DNA of 28,712 bases, taken from contig CAZWMK010000016.1 of NCBI GenBank assembly GCA_964635065.1, positions 1-28,712 on the forward strand. Reading direction: 5' to 3'. This DNA comes from CAZWMK01 sp964635065 (GTDB lineage: Bacteria > Pseudomonadota > Alphaproteobacteria > Sphingomonadales > Sphingomonadaceae). Below the pieces are notes generated by a model, which saw nothing but the letters and a program-made list of their open reading frames with translations, did not search any database and was not told where the DNA came from. The position numbers were made by a program, and so were the translations under genes. Positions 8,035 through 16,745 of the stretch are shown here, in pieces; position 1 is the stretch's first letter; every line of letters starts with the position of its first letter.

Positions 8035-9108
8035 ATGAATACACCTAAACGCCTTGCCCTGCTCTCAAGCGGACCGCCCATCTCGCTGAAGGTGCTTTAT
8101 TGCCTGCATGGGATGGGTATCGATACGCATGTTATCGATATCCGACATGACAGCATTGCTCACTTATCGCGATACCACAGTGGCTATCTCAAGATCGTGC
8201 CACCTATCGAAAAACATGATGGCGAGCGTTTGGGTGAAATACTATCAGATTATATGATCAAACATCATCTTGATGGTGTCATAGCTGGTGATATCTACTC
8301 TTCTGGCATGCTGCATCAGGCTAGGAAAAATATTCATCGTGGCGTAATTTTTCCGGTCAGCAATCTTGATGTTCTTGATATGCTGGATGATAAATGGCGC
8401 TTCCACCTCTTTATGCAGCAGCACGGTATTCCCGGTCCCCTGACTGTGCGTATCGAACGCCCTGAAGACCTTACGGCGATTGCCGAACAGGGATTGTCGT
8501 TCCCGCTGATCGTCAAAACCATTTATGGTGAATCGGGGCGCGGTGTCTTTCGGGCCGACACAGCCGCAGAACTGGAACAATATATTGCAAGCGGGAGCAA
8601 ATATGCGCAGCTGCCGCTGCTGATCCAGGAATTTGCAACCGGCTATGATGCCGACCTGAGCGTACTTGCGGTGGATGGTCGGGTGATCGCCCATGTGCTG
8701 CAATCACGCCAGATCGAAGACACTCTTGGCTTTTTTCAAGACGAGCGGGTTCTTGAAATTGGCCGTAAAATCGTTGCGGCTTCAAACTACTCCGGCGTTG
8801 CCAACATTGATGTGCGGATTGACGATGCGCGGGACCGGGTTACCGTTCTCGAATGCAATCCCCGCTTCTGGTACACATTGCAGGCATCCTTCTGGCGCGG
8901 CGCGAATTTCATCGAGGCCGGTTTCGCTGCCGCATCCGGCGCGCCGGTCGATTGGCAGACACCCCAAGATGGCGTTTATCATCTACATGGCAAGCTGATT
9001 AAACGACTGCTGTGGAATCCGGTGAGATGGTCGCAGATCCCCGGCTATAACCTGCGTGGCCTGTGTCAGGCGCTGAGCGATCCGCGACCGTTTCTTCAGT
9101 CTGGGTGA
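8035..9108 (+). CDS. ATP-grasp domain ligase
   Basis: Protein of 357 residues. ATG at 8035 (MNTPKRLALLSS) is chosen over the longer open frame because the upstream residues look non-coding and a GGGA lies about 10 bases before the ATG. An N-terminal Rossmann-like pre-grasp domain (about 1-110) is followed by an ATP-grasp fold: K120 in DDKWRF, IVKTIYGESGRGV at 159-171 (phosphate-binding loop), QEF at 198-200, and the metal-binding ANIDVRI and LECNPRFW at about 257-279. Enzymes of this type activate a carboxylate with ATP and join it to an amine or thiol, so amide-bond formation on an amino acid, sugar amine or lipid is likely. It follows the deacetylase by 133 bases on the same strand. The combination of deacetylase, ligase and two acyltransferases hints at replacement of an acetyl by another acyl group. 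Confidence 0.82.
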   Translation: MNTPKRLALLSSGPPISLKVLYCLHGMGIDTHVIDIRHDSIAHLSRYHSGYLKIVPPIEKHDGERLGEILSDYMIKHHLDGVIAGDIYSSGMLHQARKNIHRGVIFPVSNLDVLDMLDDKWRFHLFMQQHGIPGPLTVRIERPEDLTAIAEQGLSFPLIVKTIYGESGRGVFRADTAAELEQYIASGSKYAQLPLLIQEFATGYDADLSVLAVDGRVIAHVLQSRQIEDTLGFFQDERVLEIGRKIVAASNYSGVANIDVRIDDARDRVTVLECNPRFWYTLQASFWRGANFIEAGFAAASGAPVDWQTPQDGVYHLHGKLIKRLLWNPVRWSQIPGYNLRGLCQALSDPRPFLQSG

Positions 9109-9183
9109 CGGTCAGGGCTGGTCTGCTTCAGGTCTAGGCTGCAGATGCGCGCTCGCACATAAGCGTACAATAGGAGCGAAATA

Positions 9184-10356
9184 TTGCCGTCATCTCCCGA
9201 TTTCTTGGATGAAGCTCACACGACGTTTTTTTACGCTGTACAGTGGGGTGAAGAAAACAGCGTGCGCCTTGCGGTTGGTGTCGCGTCAATTGTCGTGCTG
9301 TTTTTGGTTCTGCGCCTTGCCGCGAGCAAGGCGCATCATCTGCTGGGCGCCCAGAGCTGTGCCGATCCGAACAGCTGGCAGGCGATCCTCAACCGGCTGG
9401 CCGGGCAGACGAGCAACGTTTTTCTGTTTCTGCTGACGGTGCGTTTTGTTGCGCGTTTCTTTGACTTGCCAACGGCGGTGATGGGGGTTGTGTCCTTCCT
9501 GTTCACGGTGGCCGCCGTCATGCAGGGGGCGGCGTGGGTGCGCGAACTGGTGCTTGGGATCATCAGTCGCCGTGCCGCAGAGGACAGCAGCGACAGCTCG
9601 ACACTGGCATCCGCGATGGGGGTGATCAGCCTGATCGTCAACATTGCCGTCTGGGCCGTGGCGGCCATCGTGATTCTTGACAATCTTGGCGTCAACGTCA
9701 CGGCGCTGGTGGCGGGCCTTGGTGTCGGCGGCATTGCCATCGGCCTTGCCGCGCAGGGCATCTTTTCCGACCTGTTTGCCGCGCTGTCGATCCTGTTCGA
9801 CAAGCCCTTTTCACGTGGCGACACGATCACATTCGGCACCACCACCGGGACTGTCGAACATATCGGACTGAAAACCACCCGTTTGCGGGCGCTTTCCGGC
9901 GAACAGATTGTGGTGTCGAACACCAATCTGCTCAACCAACAGGTGCACAACATGCGCCGGATCGATGAACGGCGCGTCGTGATGCTGCTCAGTCTGATCT
10001 ACCAGACGTCACCCGAAACGATGCGTCATTTGCCTGAACTTCTAAAGGAACTGGTCAACGCTCGTCAGCTTTGCCGGTTCGAGCGCGCCTATTTCAGTGG
10101 CTTTGCGGCCTCATCCATCGATTTCGAACTGGCGTTCCATGTCATGGCAGCAGACTTTGAAACCATGGCAAAGGAACGGCACGCCGTCGCGCTGGCGATT
10201 GTCGAGCGTTTTGCCGCAGACGGCATCGAGTTCGCCTATCCATCGCAGGTGTCGTTCATTGCCGGGCCGGATGGGAAACTGGTGGCGCCGGTTGCAGATC
10301 ATGCCCCGGTCGGCGGTCGGATGGTGCATCTGTCGCAGGACGAAACGCCGCAATGA
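9184..10356 (+). CDS. MscS-family mechanosensitive channel
   Basis: Protein of 390 residues. The TTG start at 9184 is supported by AGGAG seven bases upstream. Four to five hydrophobic helices lead to the pore helix and the highly conserved beta-domain region: VTALVAGLGVGGIAIGLAAQ (about 174-193), then GIFSDLFAALSILFDKPFSRGDTI, the hallmark of the family, and GTVEHIGLKTTRLRALSGEQIVVSNTNL. A cytoplasmic alpha/beta domain follows. Channels of this kind open under membrane tension and release solutes at hypo-osmotic shock. Length is larger than E. coli MscS (286 residues), with an extended N-terminal membrane part. It sits between the ATP-grasp and MBOAT genes on the same strand, with gaps of about 75 and 98 bases, so it may have its own promoter. 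Confidence 0.92.
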   Translation: MPSSPDFLDEAHTTFFYAVQWGEENSVRLAVGVASIVVLFLVLRLAASKAHHLLGAQSCADPNSWQAILNRLAGQTSNVFLFLLTVRFVARFFDLPTAVMGVVSFLFTVAAVMQGAAWVRELVLGIISRRAAEDSSDSSTLASAMGVISLIVNIAVWAVAAIVILDNLGVNVTALVAGLGVGGIAIGLAAQGIFSDLFAALSILFDKPFSRGDTITFGTTTGTVEHIGLKTTRLRALSGEQIVVSNTNLLNQQVHNMRRIDERRVVMLLSLIYQTSPETMRHLPELLKELVNARQLCRFERAYFSGFAASSIDFELAFHVMAADFETMAKERHAVALAIVERFAADGIEFAYPSQVSFIAGPDGKLVAPVADHAPVGGRMVHLSQDETPQ

Positions 10357-10454
10357 TCATGGAGTGATCTGGCAGGATGGAACTGCAGAAAACGGCGCTG
10401 GTATTTGGCGGTTGCCATCCATAAGCTGGGCGCTGCGTCTGGGGGGAGTGTCGC

Positions 10455-11951
10455 ATGCTGTTCAACAGCTATGAGTTTATTTTCCTATTCCTGCCCTTGG
10501 CTATCGTCGCGTTCTTCCTCGCCGGGCGTCTGGCGGGGCAGACTGCAGCCGCGCTTGTCCTGATTCTGGCATCGGTGTTTTTCTATGGCTGGTGGAACCC
10601 GGCCTATCTCGGTCTCTTGGGCGCCGTGATGCTGTTCACCTACGTGCTGGGGCAGCGACTGTCCGCGCGGCCAAGCAAGGTGGTGCTGGCCTTTGGCATC
10701 ACTGTGCTGCTTTCAGTGCTGGGTTATTATAAATACGCCAATTTCTTCGTCACCAATGCCGCAGCGCTGACGGGGCAGGACTGGACGATCGGCGCGATCG
10801 TGCTGCCACTGGCGATCTCTTTCTTCACCTTCCAGAAAATCGCGTATCTCGTCGACAGCCACAAGGGGCTGACGAAAGACGTCGGTTTCATTCAATATGC
10901 GTTGTTCGTGGTGTTCTTTCCGCAGCTGATCGCGGGGCCGATCGTCCACTACAAGGAGGTTGTGCCGCAGTTCCGGCTACCGGAGGCCTATCGCGTCCAT
11001 GTCGAAAACATTGCCATCGGCCTGACCATCTTCTGCCTCGGCCTGTTCAAGAAGGCCGTGCTTGCCGACGGTATCGCTGTTCATGCGAACCCGGTATTCA
11101 ACAGCGCTGAAGCCGGAGTGGAGCCCGATTTTCTGACGGCTTGGAGCGGGGCCTTGGCCTATACCTTCCAGCTGTATTTCGACTTTTCCGGTTATAGCGA
11201 CATGGCGATCGGCGCAGCGCGGATGTTCAACATCAAGCTGCCGCTCAATTTCAATTCGCCCTACAAGGCGCTCAGCATTTCGGATTTCTGGCGGCGCTGG
11301 CACATGACGCTGTCGCAATTCTTGCGCGACTATCTCTACATCGCCCTGGGCGGCAACCGGCACGGGGCGGTGCGGCGCTATGTCAACCTGTTCCTGACCA
11401 TGTTGCTGGGCGGCATCTGGCACGGCGCGGGCTGGCCCTTCCTGTTCTGGGGCGCACTGCATGGCAGCTATCTGATCGTCAATCATGGCTGGGCACGCGT
11501 GCGCCCGGCAGCATGGCTGGACAGCGCCTTTTATCGCCAGTGCGCCTGGGCGCTGACATTCCTTGTGGTGATTCTGGCGTGGGTGCCGTTCCGTGCGCCG
11601 ACCTTCGAGGGGGCGCAGCGCATATTGGCAGGCATGGTGGGGCTGAACGGGATCAGCCTGCCAGCGGCCATCGGTGGCCGTCTTGGCGGGGTGGGCGAGG
11701 TGCTGCAGGCGCAGGGCGTGATCTTCGTGCTGGGCGGTGGCAGCCTGTTTGTTGCGGCGTGGCTGTGGATTATCACCTTGTTCCTGATCGCCCGCTTTCT
11801 GCCCAACACGCAGGAGGTCATGGCTGCCTATTCCCCCGCATTCAATGCGCCGCCCGCGGGCAAGCCTTTGTGGCGGCCAACGCCGCGCTGGGCCATGGCA
11901 ACCGCTGTGGTCGCCACTGGTGGCATATTGGCGCTGAGCCAAGTCTCCTAA
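10455..11951 (+). CDS. MBOAT-family membrane O-acyltransferase (AlgI-like)
   Basis: Protein of 498 residues. The ATG at 10455 has a strong GGGGGGAG six bases upstream. The start MLFNSYEFIFLFLPLAI is typical of AlgI-type proteins. About ten to twelve membrane helices are visible. Key motifs are SFFTFQKIAYLVD (122-134), FPQLIAGPI (155-163), QLYFDFSGYSDMAIG (239-253), FWRRWHMTLSQFLRDY with His283, and GGIWHGAGWPFLFWGALHG with the presumed catalytic His323. These enzymes pass an acetyl (or other acyl) group across the inner membrane to hydroxyls of exported polysaccharide, usually with a secreted SGNH-type partner. That partner is encoded 23 bases downstream. The presence of both completes an O-acylation module; the sugar is unknown. 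Confidence 0.93.
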   Translation: MLFNSYEFIFLFLPLAIVAFFLAGRLAGQTAAALVLILASVFFYGWWNPAYLGLLGAVMLFTYVLGQRLSARPSKVVLAFGITVLLSVLGYYKYANFFVTNAAALTGQDWTIGAIVLPLAISFFTFQKIAYLVDSHKGLTKDVGFIQYALFVVFFPQLIAGPIVHYKEVVPQFRLPEAYRVHVENIAIGLTIFCLGLFKKAVLADGIAVHANPVFNSAEAGVEPDFLTAWSGALAYTFQLYFDFSGYSDMAIGAARMFNIKLPLNFNSPYKALSISDFWRRWHMTLSQFLRDYLYIALGGNRHGAVRRYVNLFLTMLLGGIWHGAGWPFLFWGALHGSYLIVNHGWARVRPAAWLDSAFYRQCAWALTFLVVILAWVPFRAPTFEGAQRILAGMVGLNGISLPAAIGGRLGGVGEVLQAQGVIFVLGGGSLFVAAWLWIITLFLIARFLPNTQEVMAAYSPAFNAPPAGKPLWRPTPRWAMATAVVATGGILALSQVS

Positions 11952-11974
11952 TTCCTCTATTTCCAGTTCTAGGC

Positions 11975-13144
11975 ATGGCACAATATCTTACCCGCCTGAC
12001 TCTGTTCACAACCCTGCTGCTGGCGCTGGTCGCCGGGCTTTCTGTGATCGTCGATCCCTATGATTACTGGGGCACGCCGCCGGTTTCCGGGGTCAATGTC
12101 TGGCGACCGGCTTCGGGCAAGCATCTGGCCGTCGTCAAGCAGCGCCAGTATGCGCGCGCCGATTTTACCGCGATCGTCGCTGGCAACTCGCGTGTCGGTG
12201 TCGGTCTGGATCCGGCCGATGCTGCATGGCCTGCATCGGTGCGTCCTGTCTATAACCTCGGCCTGCCGGGGCAGGGGCCGGACGGCGTGGTCGATGCCGC
12301 CATCCGGGCGGCCGAGCGGCACAAGCCGCGCGCCATCTATCTTGGCGTGGACTTCATCGATTTCCGCATCGCTCCCGATCAATGGGCAAGCGGACCACGA
12401 CCCAAAGCGCCCGCCACCGCTGCGTGGCGTGAAACGCTGGCCGTGACGCTATCTCTGGACGCCCTGTCGGATACGATCCTCTCCCTTGCCGGGCAGCATC
12501 GGTCAAACGGGCCGCATATCCGCCCGGATGGCTTCAATAATCTGGCCGAATATAATGATCTGGTAGCGCAGGATGGCCATTTCATACTGTTCGAGCAGCG
12601 CAACCGCGAAAATGTCGCCCGCTATGTGACAGGCCCCAAGGCCGTGGCCTACCCAGGCCCCGGACGCCATGGCGCATGGGACGCGTTGGCGCGGCTTGCG
12701 GCCTATGCCAAGGCCCATGATATCGCGCTGGTGCTGTTTACCTACCCCTATCATGCCGAATTGCGCCTGAGCCTCGACGTGGCGGGGCTGGCGCCCGCCT
12801 ATGCCGACTGGGTGCGGCGGCTGGCCGATTTCGGTGCGCGCCATGCTGTTCCGGTCTATTATTTCAGCGGCCTGACACCGCAGACGCAGGAAACGGTACC
12901 GCCCCGGGGCGATCGTGAAACCCGGCTACGCTATTACTGGGAGGCCGGACATTTCAAGGCAGCGCTCGGCAGCCTGATGATCGCCGACATGGCGGGCCTC
13001 GCTCCGCCGCGTCTGGGCCAGCGGCTGCAACCATCGCTGGTGCCTGCCATTCTGGCGGCGGATGCCGCAGCGTTGCAGGCTTATGCGCGTGCACAGCCCC
13101 AGCGCACGGCCCGGATCATGGCGGCAGCCGAAGCCGCGCGCTGA
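11975..13144 (+). CDS. SGNH-like secreted partner of the MBOAT acyltransferase
   Basis: Protein of 389 residues; the long open frame extends back into the MBOAT gene, but ATG 11975 (MAQYLTRLTL) gives a proper signal anchor (residues 7-25) followed by VDPYDYWG, a sequence common at this point in exported partners of MBOAT proteins. A block resembling SGNH block I occurs as VAGNSRVGVGLD, with Asn in place of the usual Asp before Ser72. Later IYLGVDFIDFR and VLFTYPYHAELR (about residue 250) look like further blocks of the fold, with His in the last as a possible catalytic residue. The likely place of action is the periplasm, completing acyl transfer begun by the MBOAT protein. Sequence identity to AlgX/AlgJ is not obvious, so the assignment rests on fold-like motifs and adjacency. 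Confidence 0.72.
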   Translation: MAQYLTRLTLFTTLLLALVAGLSVIVDPYDYWGTPPVSGVNVWRPASGKHLAVVKQRQYARADFTAIVAGNSRVGVGLDPADAAWPASVRPVYNLGLPGQGPDGVVDAAIRAAERHKPRAIYLGVDFIDFRIAPDQWASGPRPKAPATAAWRETLAVTLSLDALSDTILSLAGQHRSNGPHIRPDGFNNLAEYNDLVAQDGHFILFEQRNRENVARYVTGPKAVAYPGPGRHGAWDALARLAAYAKAHDIALVLFTYPYHAELRLSLDVAGLAPAYADWVRRLADFGARHAVPVYYFSGLTPQTQETVPPRGDRETRLRYYWEAGHFKAALGSLMIADMAGLAPPRLGQRLQPSLVPAILAADAAALQAYARAQPQRTARIMAAAEAAR

Positions 13145-13197
13145 ACGCGTGCCGGCGCGCGGGGTGGGCGCATGTGGATGCACCCCGTCGACGCCTG

Positions 13198-15078
13198 TCA
13201 GGCCAAGGCCATTTCCAGGGCTTCGGAGGCTGAAAGCCATGTGGCTTCGGCGTCCCCAAGCGCTTTTTCCACCTCGGCCCGGCGTTTCATCAATTCGCTG
13301 ACCGGCTGGCCGCGTTCTTCGGGCCCGGCCAGATCGGGGGTGGCGAGTGCGCGGTCGAGGCGGTCGCGGATTTGCGTCAGGCGCGAGACTTCCTTTTCGG
13401 CTTTGCTGATCGCGACCCGCAACGGCTTGACCTGTTCGCGCGCCTGGGCTGCCGCCTTGCGGTCGGCCTTGCGTTCCGATTTGGCGGCGGCGGTCGAAGC
13501 GGCATCGGCTGAGCTGCCGCTGCGGCCAAGGACGAAGTCGGTATAGTCGTCGAGCGTGCCGTCAAACGGCTGTGCGCGGCCACTGTCGACCAACACGAGC
13601 CGGTCGGCGACAAGCTCGATCATGTGGCGGTCGTGGCTGACGATGACGACGGCGCCGCTATATTCATTGAGCGCCTGCACCAGCGCCTCGCGCGAATCGA
13701 CGTCGAGGTGGTTGGTCGGCTCGTCGAGAATGAGAAGCGTCGGCGCTTCACGCGTGATGAGCGCGAGCGCGAGGCGCGCACGCTCGCCGCCCGACAGGCT
13801 GCCGACCAGCTGCGTTGCCCGATCGCCCGAAAAGCCGAAACGGCCCAACTGCGCCCGGACAGCCGCAGGCGTGGCGCCGCGCATCTGCCGCATCATATGT
13901 TCAAGCGGCGTGGCGTCGGTTTCCAGCTCTTCGACCTGATACTGGGTGAAATAGCCGACCGTCATGCGCGAGGCGGCGTATTTTTCACCCGCCATCGGCG
14001 TCAGTTGTGCCGCAAGCAGGCGTGCAAGCGTCGTCTTGCCGTTGCCGTTCCGGCCCAACAGCGCGATGCGATCCTCGGGGTCGATGCGCAGGTTGAGCTT
14101 TTCAAGGATCGGCGTGTCGCCATAGCCGACCGACGCCATATCGAGCGTGATGAGTGGCGGGCGCATTTCGGGCGGGTCGGGGAAGGTGAAGCACAGCGTC
14201 GGATCTTCGGCGGCGGCGGCGATCGGCTGCATCTTCGCCAGGGCCTTGGCGCGCGACTGCGCCTGTTTCGCCGTGCTGGCGCGGGCGCTGTTGCGGGCGA
14301 TGTAGTCCTGCAATTTGGCGCGCTGGGCATCTTGTGCCGCACGGGCGGCGGCAAGCTGGGCCAGACGTTCGGCGCGCTGGCGTTCAAACGCGTCATAGCC
14401 GCCGGGATAGAGCGTCACCTTGCCCTGTTCGAGATGCAGGATGTAGTCGACGACGTTGTTCAAAAGGTCGCGTTCGTGGCTGATGATGATGATCGTGCCG
14501 CGATAGGTTTTCAGGAAATTTTCCAGCCACAGCGTCGCTTCGAGGTCGAGGTGGTTCGAGGGTTCGTCGAGCAGCAGGAGGTCGGGGTTCGAGAACAGAA
14601 GCGATGCGAGGGCGACGCGCATGCGCCAGCCGCCCGAAAAGCTGTCGAGCGGGCGGGCCTGCATCTCTTCGTCGAAGCCTAGGCCGACAAGGATGCGCGC
14701 GGCGCGGGCGGGCGCGGTATAGGCGTCGATGGCGTTCAGCCGTTCGTGGACTTCGCCCAAACGGTCGGGATCGGTGCAGCTTTCGCTTTCGGCCATGAGT
14801 TGCGTGCGTTCATGGTCGGCGGCAAGCACGGTTTCGAACGGGGTGGCGGAACCTGCGGGCGCGTCTTGTGCAAGGTGGCCCATGCGGACGCCGCGCGGCA
14901 TGTCGAGGCTGCCGCCATCGGGGTCGAGCGCGCCGATCATCACCTTCATCAGGGTCGACTTGCCCGCGCCGTTGCGACCGATCAGGCCGATACGCCCGCG
15001 CGGCGGCAACGCGGCGGTTGCCTGGTCGAGGATGGTGCGGCCGCCAAGGCGCACGGTGATGGCATTCAGATTGAGCAT
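13198..15078 (-). CDS. ABC-F family ATPase (YheS/Uup-like)
   Basis: Protein of 626 residues, start ATG at 15078 (MLNLNAITVRLGG); residues upstream of it in the open frame look non-coding. Two ABC domains in tandem and no membrane segments define ABC-F. Domain 1: Walker A GRNGAGKST (34-42), signature SFSGGWRMR (146-154), Walker B LLLLDEPSNHLD (167-178). A charged linker follows (about 225-285). Domain 2: GRNGNGKTT (342-350), signature GSLSGGERAR (426-435), LLILDEPTNHLD (448-459). The C-terminal 100 residues form a Lys/Arg/Glu-rich coiled coil that may touch the ribosome. ABC-F proteins act on translating ribosomes, relieving stalls or protecting from drugs. It is convergent with the SGNH gene, and a terminator separates it from the Rieske gene upstream on the same strand, so it is not part of the catabolic unit. 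Confidence 0.93.
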   Translation of the reverse strand: MLNLNAITVRLGGRTILDQATAALPPRGRIGLIGRNGAGKSTLMKVMIGALDPDGGSLDMPRGVRMGHLAQDAPAGSATPFETVLAADHERTQLMAESESCTDPDRLGEVHERLNAIDAYTAPARAARILVGLGFDEEMQARPLDSFSGGWRMRVALASLLFSNPDLLLLDEPSNHLDLEATLWLENFLKTYRGTIIIISHERDLLNNVVDYILHLEQGKVTLYPGGYDAFERQRAERLAQLAAARAAQDAQRAKLQDYIARNSARASTAKQAQSRAKALAKMQPIAAAAEDPTLCFTFPDPPEMRPPLITLDMASVGYGDTPILEKLNLRIDPEDRIALLGRNGNGKTTLARLLAAQLTPMAGEKYAASRMTVGYFTQYQVEELETDATPLEHMMRQMRGATPAAVRAQLGRFGFSGDRATQLVGSLSGGERARLALALITREAPTLLILDEPTNHLDVDSREALVQALNEYSGAVVIVSHDRHMIELVADRLVLVDSGRAQPFDGTLDDYTDFVLGRSGSSADAASTAAAKSERKADRKAAAQAREQVKPLRVAISKAEKEVSRLTQIRDRLDRALATPDLAGPEERGQPVSELMKRRAEVEKALGDAEATWLSASEALEMALA

Positions 15079-15139
15079 GGCGGGCGCGTTAGCACAGACG
15101 CCGCCCAGAGTCAGCGCGCCATGTTGCATGCGCGAAGAG

Positions 15140-15184
15140 AAAAGGACGCGCCCGGCCTAGGGGAGGAGTGTGCCAGGCGCGTCC
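15140..15184 (-). terminator. Intrinsic terminator after the first Rieske gene
   Basis: On the minus strand, GGACGCGCC (15184-15176) pairs perfectly with GGCGCGTCC (15152-15144) and is followed directly by TTTT. The loop is long, about 23 bases. It starts 17 bases past the Rieske stop codon and lies before the ABC-F start. Confidence 0.65.
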
Positions 15185-15200
15185 TGTTACCGGAAATCCG

Positions 15201-16547
15201 TCAGCGACGGCCTTCCAGATAGTCGTTCAGCACTTCGTGGAAGCGGCGGATGCGCGTTTCCTGACCCGAAAGATAGGCATCGGTATAGCCCATCGAGCGC
15301 AAACCCTGCTGCTGCGTGACGGCGACCGCGAGATCCTGAACCAGGAAGTCGCCCTGACCGAGTGCGGCTTCATAATTCTGGAAATTGTCGGTTTCATGCT
15401 CGGCATCGGCGAAGGGGCGCATGCCATAGATGGTCGGCGATTCCGCCTGGCCTTCGATTTCAGGCACCATGTACCAGTAATCGAAAGTGCACCAGTTGGG
15501 GTCGTCGATGTCTGGTTCGGTGCGGAACATGTGCAGACCTTCGGCCGTGCCCGTCAGGGTCAGGTTCGGGAACAGCGTGTGGTGCATGTGATCGGTCAGC
15601 TCGTCATCGGAGAGCTTGTCGAAATATGTATACCCACGGCCCGGGCCGAGCTTGCGCTTTGCCTGTTGCAGGGCAACGCGGCCTTCGCGAGCGCGGCCCT
15701 TGAAGTCGTCGGGGTTCAGGCCCCATTCCTTCAGCATGTCGCCCCACAGAGGCTCGACTTCGTTCGGGAACTTCGATCGCATCGACGGCTGACCCTGTTC
15801 AATCATGCGGTTGTGGCCGGTCGGATACATTTCGAAGATGGTGTTGGTGTAATCTTCGTCGATGATCGCCTGCATCTGCGGGTGAACCGTCGGCAGGTGA
15901 TAGCTTTCGTTGAAATTGTCGGACGCGAACTTCCAGTTGGTGTTGACGCGCAGCGTGCGCCACACCACGCGCTTCCAGTTGGCGAGATCGCGGTTGCCCA
16001 GAAGCGTCGGGATGGGATCGAGATATTCGGCCAGCGGCACGACATTCGGATCGAATGACCAGAAAATGAAGCCACCCCATGTGTCGCAGGGCAGTTCGTG
16101 CAGCTTGATCTTGCCGCACGGGTTGCCCTGCGGGAAGTCTTCAGGGTCCTGGGCATGGTTCAGCACGCCGTCGAGGCCAAATTTCCAGCCGTGATAGGGG
16201 CAGGTGAAGCCATCCTGCACCCAGCCGTCGGTGGAAGCGACAAGGCGGTTGCCGCGGTGTTTGCACACATTCAGAAATGCGCGGATCGATCCATCGGCCT
16301 GCCGGACCATGATGATCGATTCATGCTTGAAGTTGTGGACGATGTAATCGCCCGTTTCCTCCAGCTGCGACACGCGCCCGCCGACATGCCAGACGCGCTT
16401 CCACATATGATCCCATTCGCGCTGGGCGAAGCCCTTGCAGTAATAACGGTCGCCGGTGATCGCATCGCCACGGGCGCGCGGATATTCCGCCTTTGCCGAT
16501 TTCGGATAGGTGTCGAGCGCCATGCGGCTTTTCAGGTCGAGAACCAT
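15201..16547 (-). CDS. Rieske-type oxygenase alpha subunit, paralogue A
   Basis: Protein of 448 residues. ATG 16547 (MVLDLKSRMAL) is chosen because GAGGA lies ten bases upstream; residues further upstream are unlike the paralogue. The N-terminal Rieske [2Fe-2S] domain shows C95-x-H97 and C116-PY-H119-GW. The catalytic domain has NFNESYHLPTVH, giving iron ligands H217 and H222. Glu214 occupies the position of the bridging Asp that passes electrons between subunits in naphthalene dioxygenase; Glu here is known from carnitine monooxygenase CntA. Such enzymes use O2 and electrons from a reductase to hydroxylate or demethylate a substrate in the cytoplasm. No beta subunit, ferredoxin or reductase is nearby. 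It diverges from the TonB receptor, is roughly two-thirds identical by eye to the gene at 22011, and ends in its own terminator. Confidence 0.92.
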   Translation of the reverse strand: MVLDLKSRMALDTYPKSAKAEYPRARGDAITGDRYYCKGFAQREWDHMWKRVWHVGGRVSQLEETGDYIVHNFKHESIIMVRQADGSIRAFLNVCKHRGNRLVASTDGWVQDGFTCPYHGWKFGLDGVLNHAQDPEDFPQGNPCGKIKLHELPCDTWGGFIFWSFDPNVVPLAEYLDPIPTLLGNRDLANWKRVVWRTLRVNTNWKFASDNFNESYHLPTVHPQMQAIIDEDYTNTIFEMYPTGHNRMIEQGQPSMRSKFPNEVEPLWGDMLKEWGLNPDDFKGRAREGRVALQQAKRKLGPGRGYTYFDKLSDDELTDHMHHTLFPNLTLTGTAEGLHMFRTEPDIDDPNWCTFDYWYMVPEIEGQAESPTIYGMRPFADAEHETDNFQNYEAALGQGDFLVQDLAVAVTQQQGLRSMGYTDAYLSGQETRIRRFHEVLNDYLEGRR

Positions 16548-16656
16548 GTGACGTTGTTCCTCAGCATTCCGCCAGCGCAGACGCGCAAGGCAGTGATCCA
16601 TTCCCACGGAAATGCGCTTGGCGCGCCATTCTTCCGGGCATGACGCTAGGTATATT

Positions 16657-16670
16657 TGGACGATCGTTCA
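16657..16670. promoter_or_regulatory. Near-perfect palindrome, candidate TetR-type operator
   Basis: TGGACGATCGTTCA has six of seven symmetric base pairs and a perfect ACGATCGT core. It lies between the divergent Rieske A and TonB receptor starts, about 110 and 75 bases from each, a position that could control both. The TetR gene at 21235 is the obvious candidate partner, but no second copy of the site was found. Confidence 0.4.
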
Positions 16671-16690
16671 TTGATCTGGCGCAAACTATT

Positions 16691-16706
16691 GGTTAGTTGA
16701 CCAACC
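16691..16706. promoter_or_regulatory. Imperfect inverted repeat in the divergent promoter
   Basis: GGTTAGTTGACCAACC has perfect GGTT/AACC ends and a partly symmetric core. It lies about 40 bases before the TonB receptor start. It may be a regulator site or part of promoter sequence. Confidence 0.3.
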
Positions 16707-16745
16707 GCGCGTTGTCTGGCTGCGCGGGGATGAACGGGGAGTTTC

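Noticed and set aside
13160..13190. Possible bidirectional terminator between the SGNH and ABC-F genes
   Set aside because: GGGGT and ACCCC can pair only with a four-base bulge, and no T-run follows on either strand.
15201..16547. Classical aromatic-ring dihydroxylating dioxygenase
   Set aside because: No beta subunit gene, Glu at the bridging position, and no ring-cleavage gene nearby.
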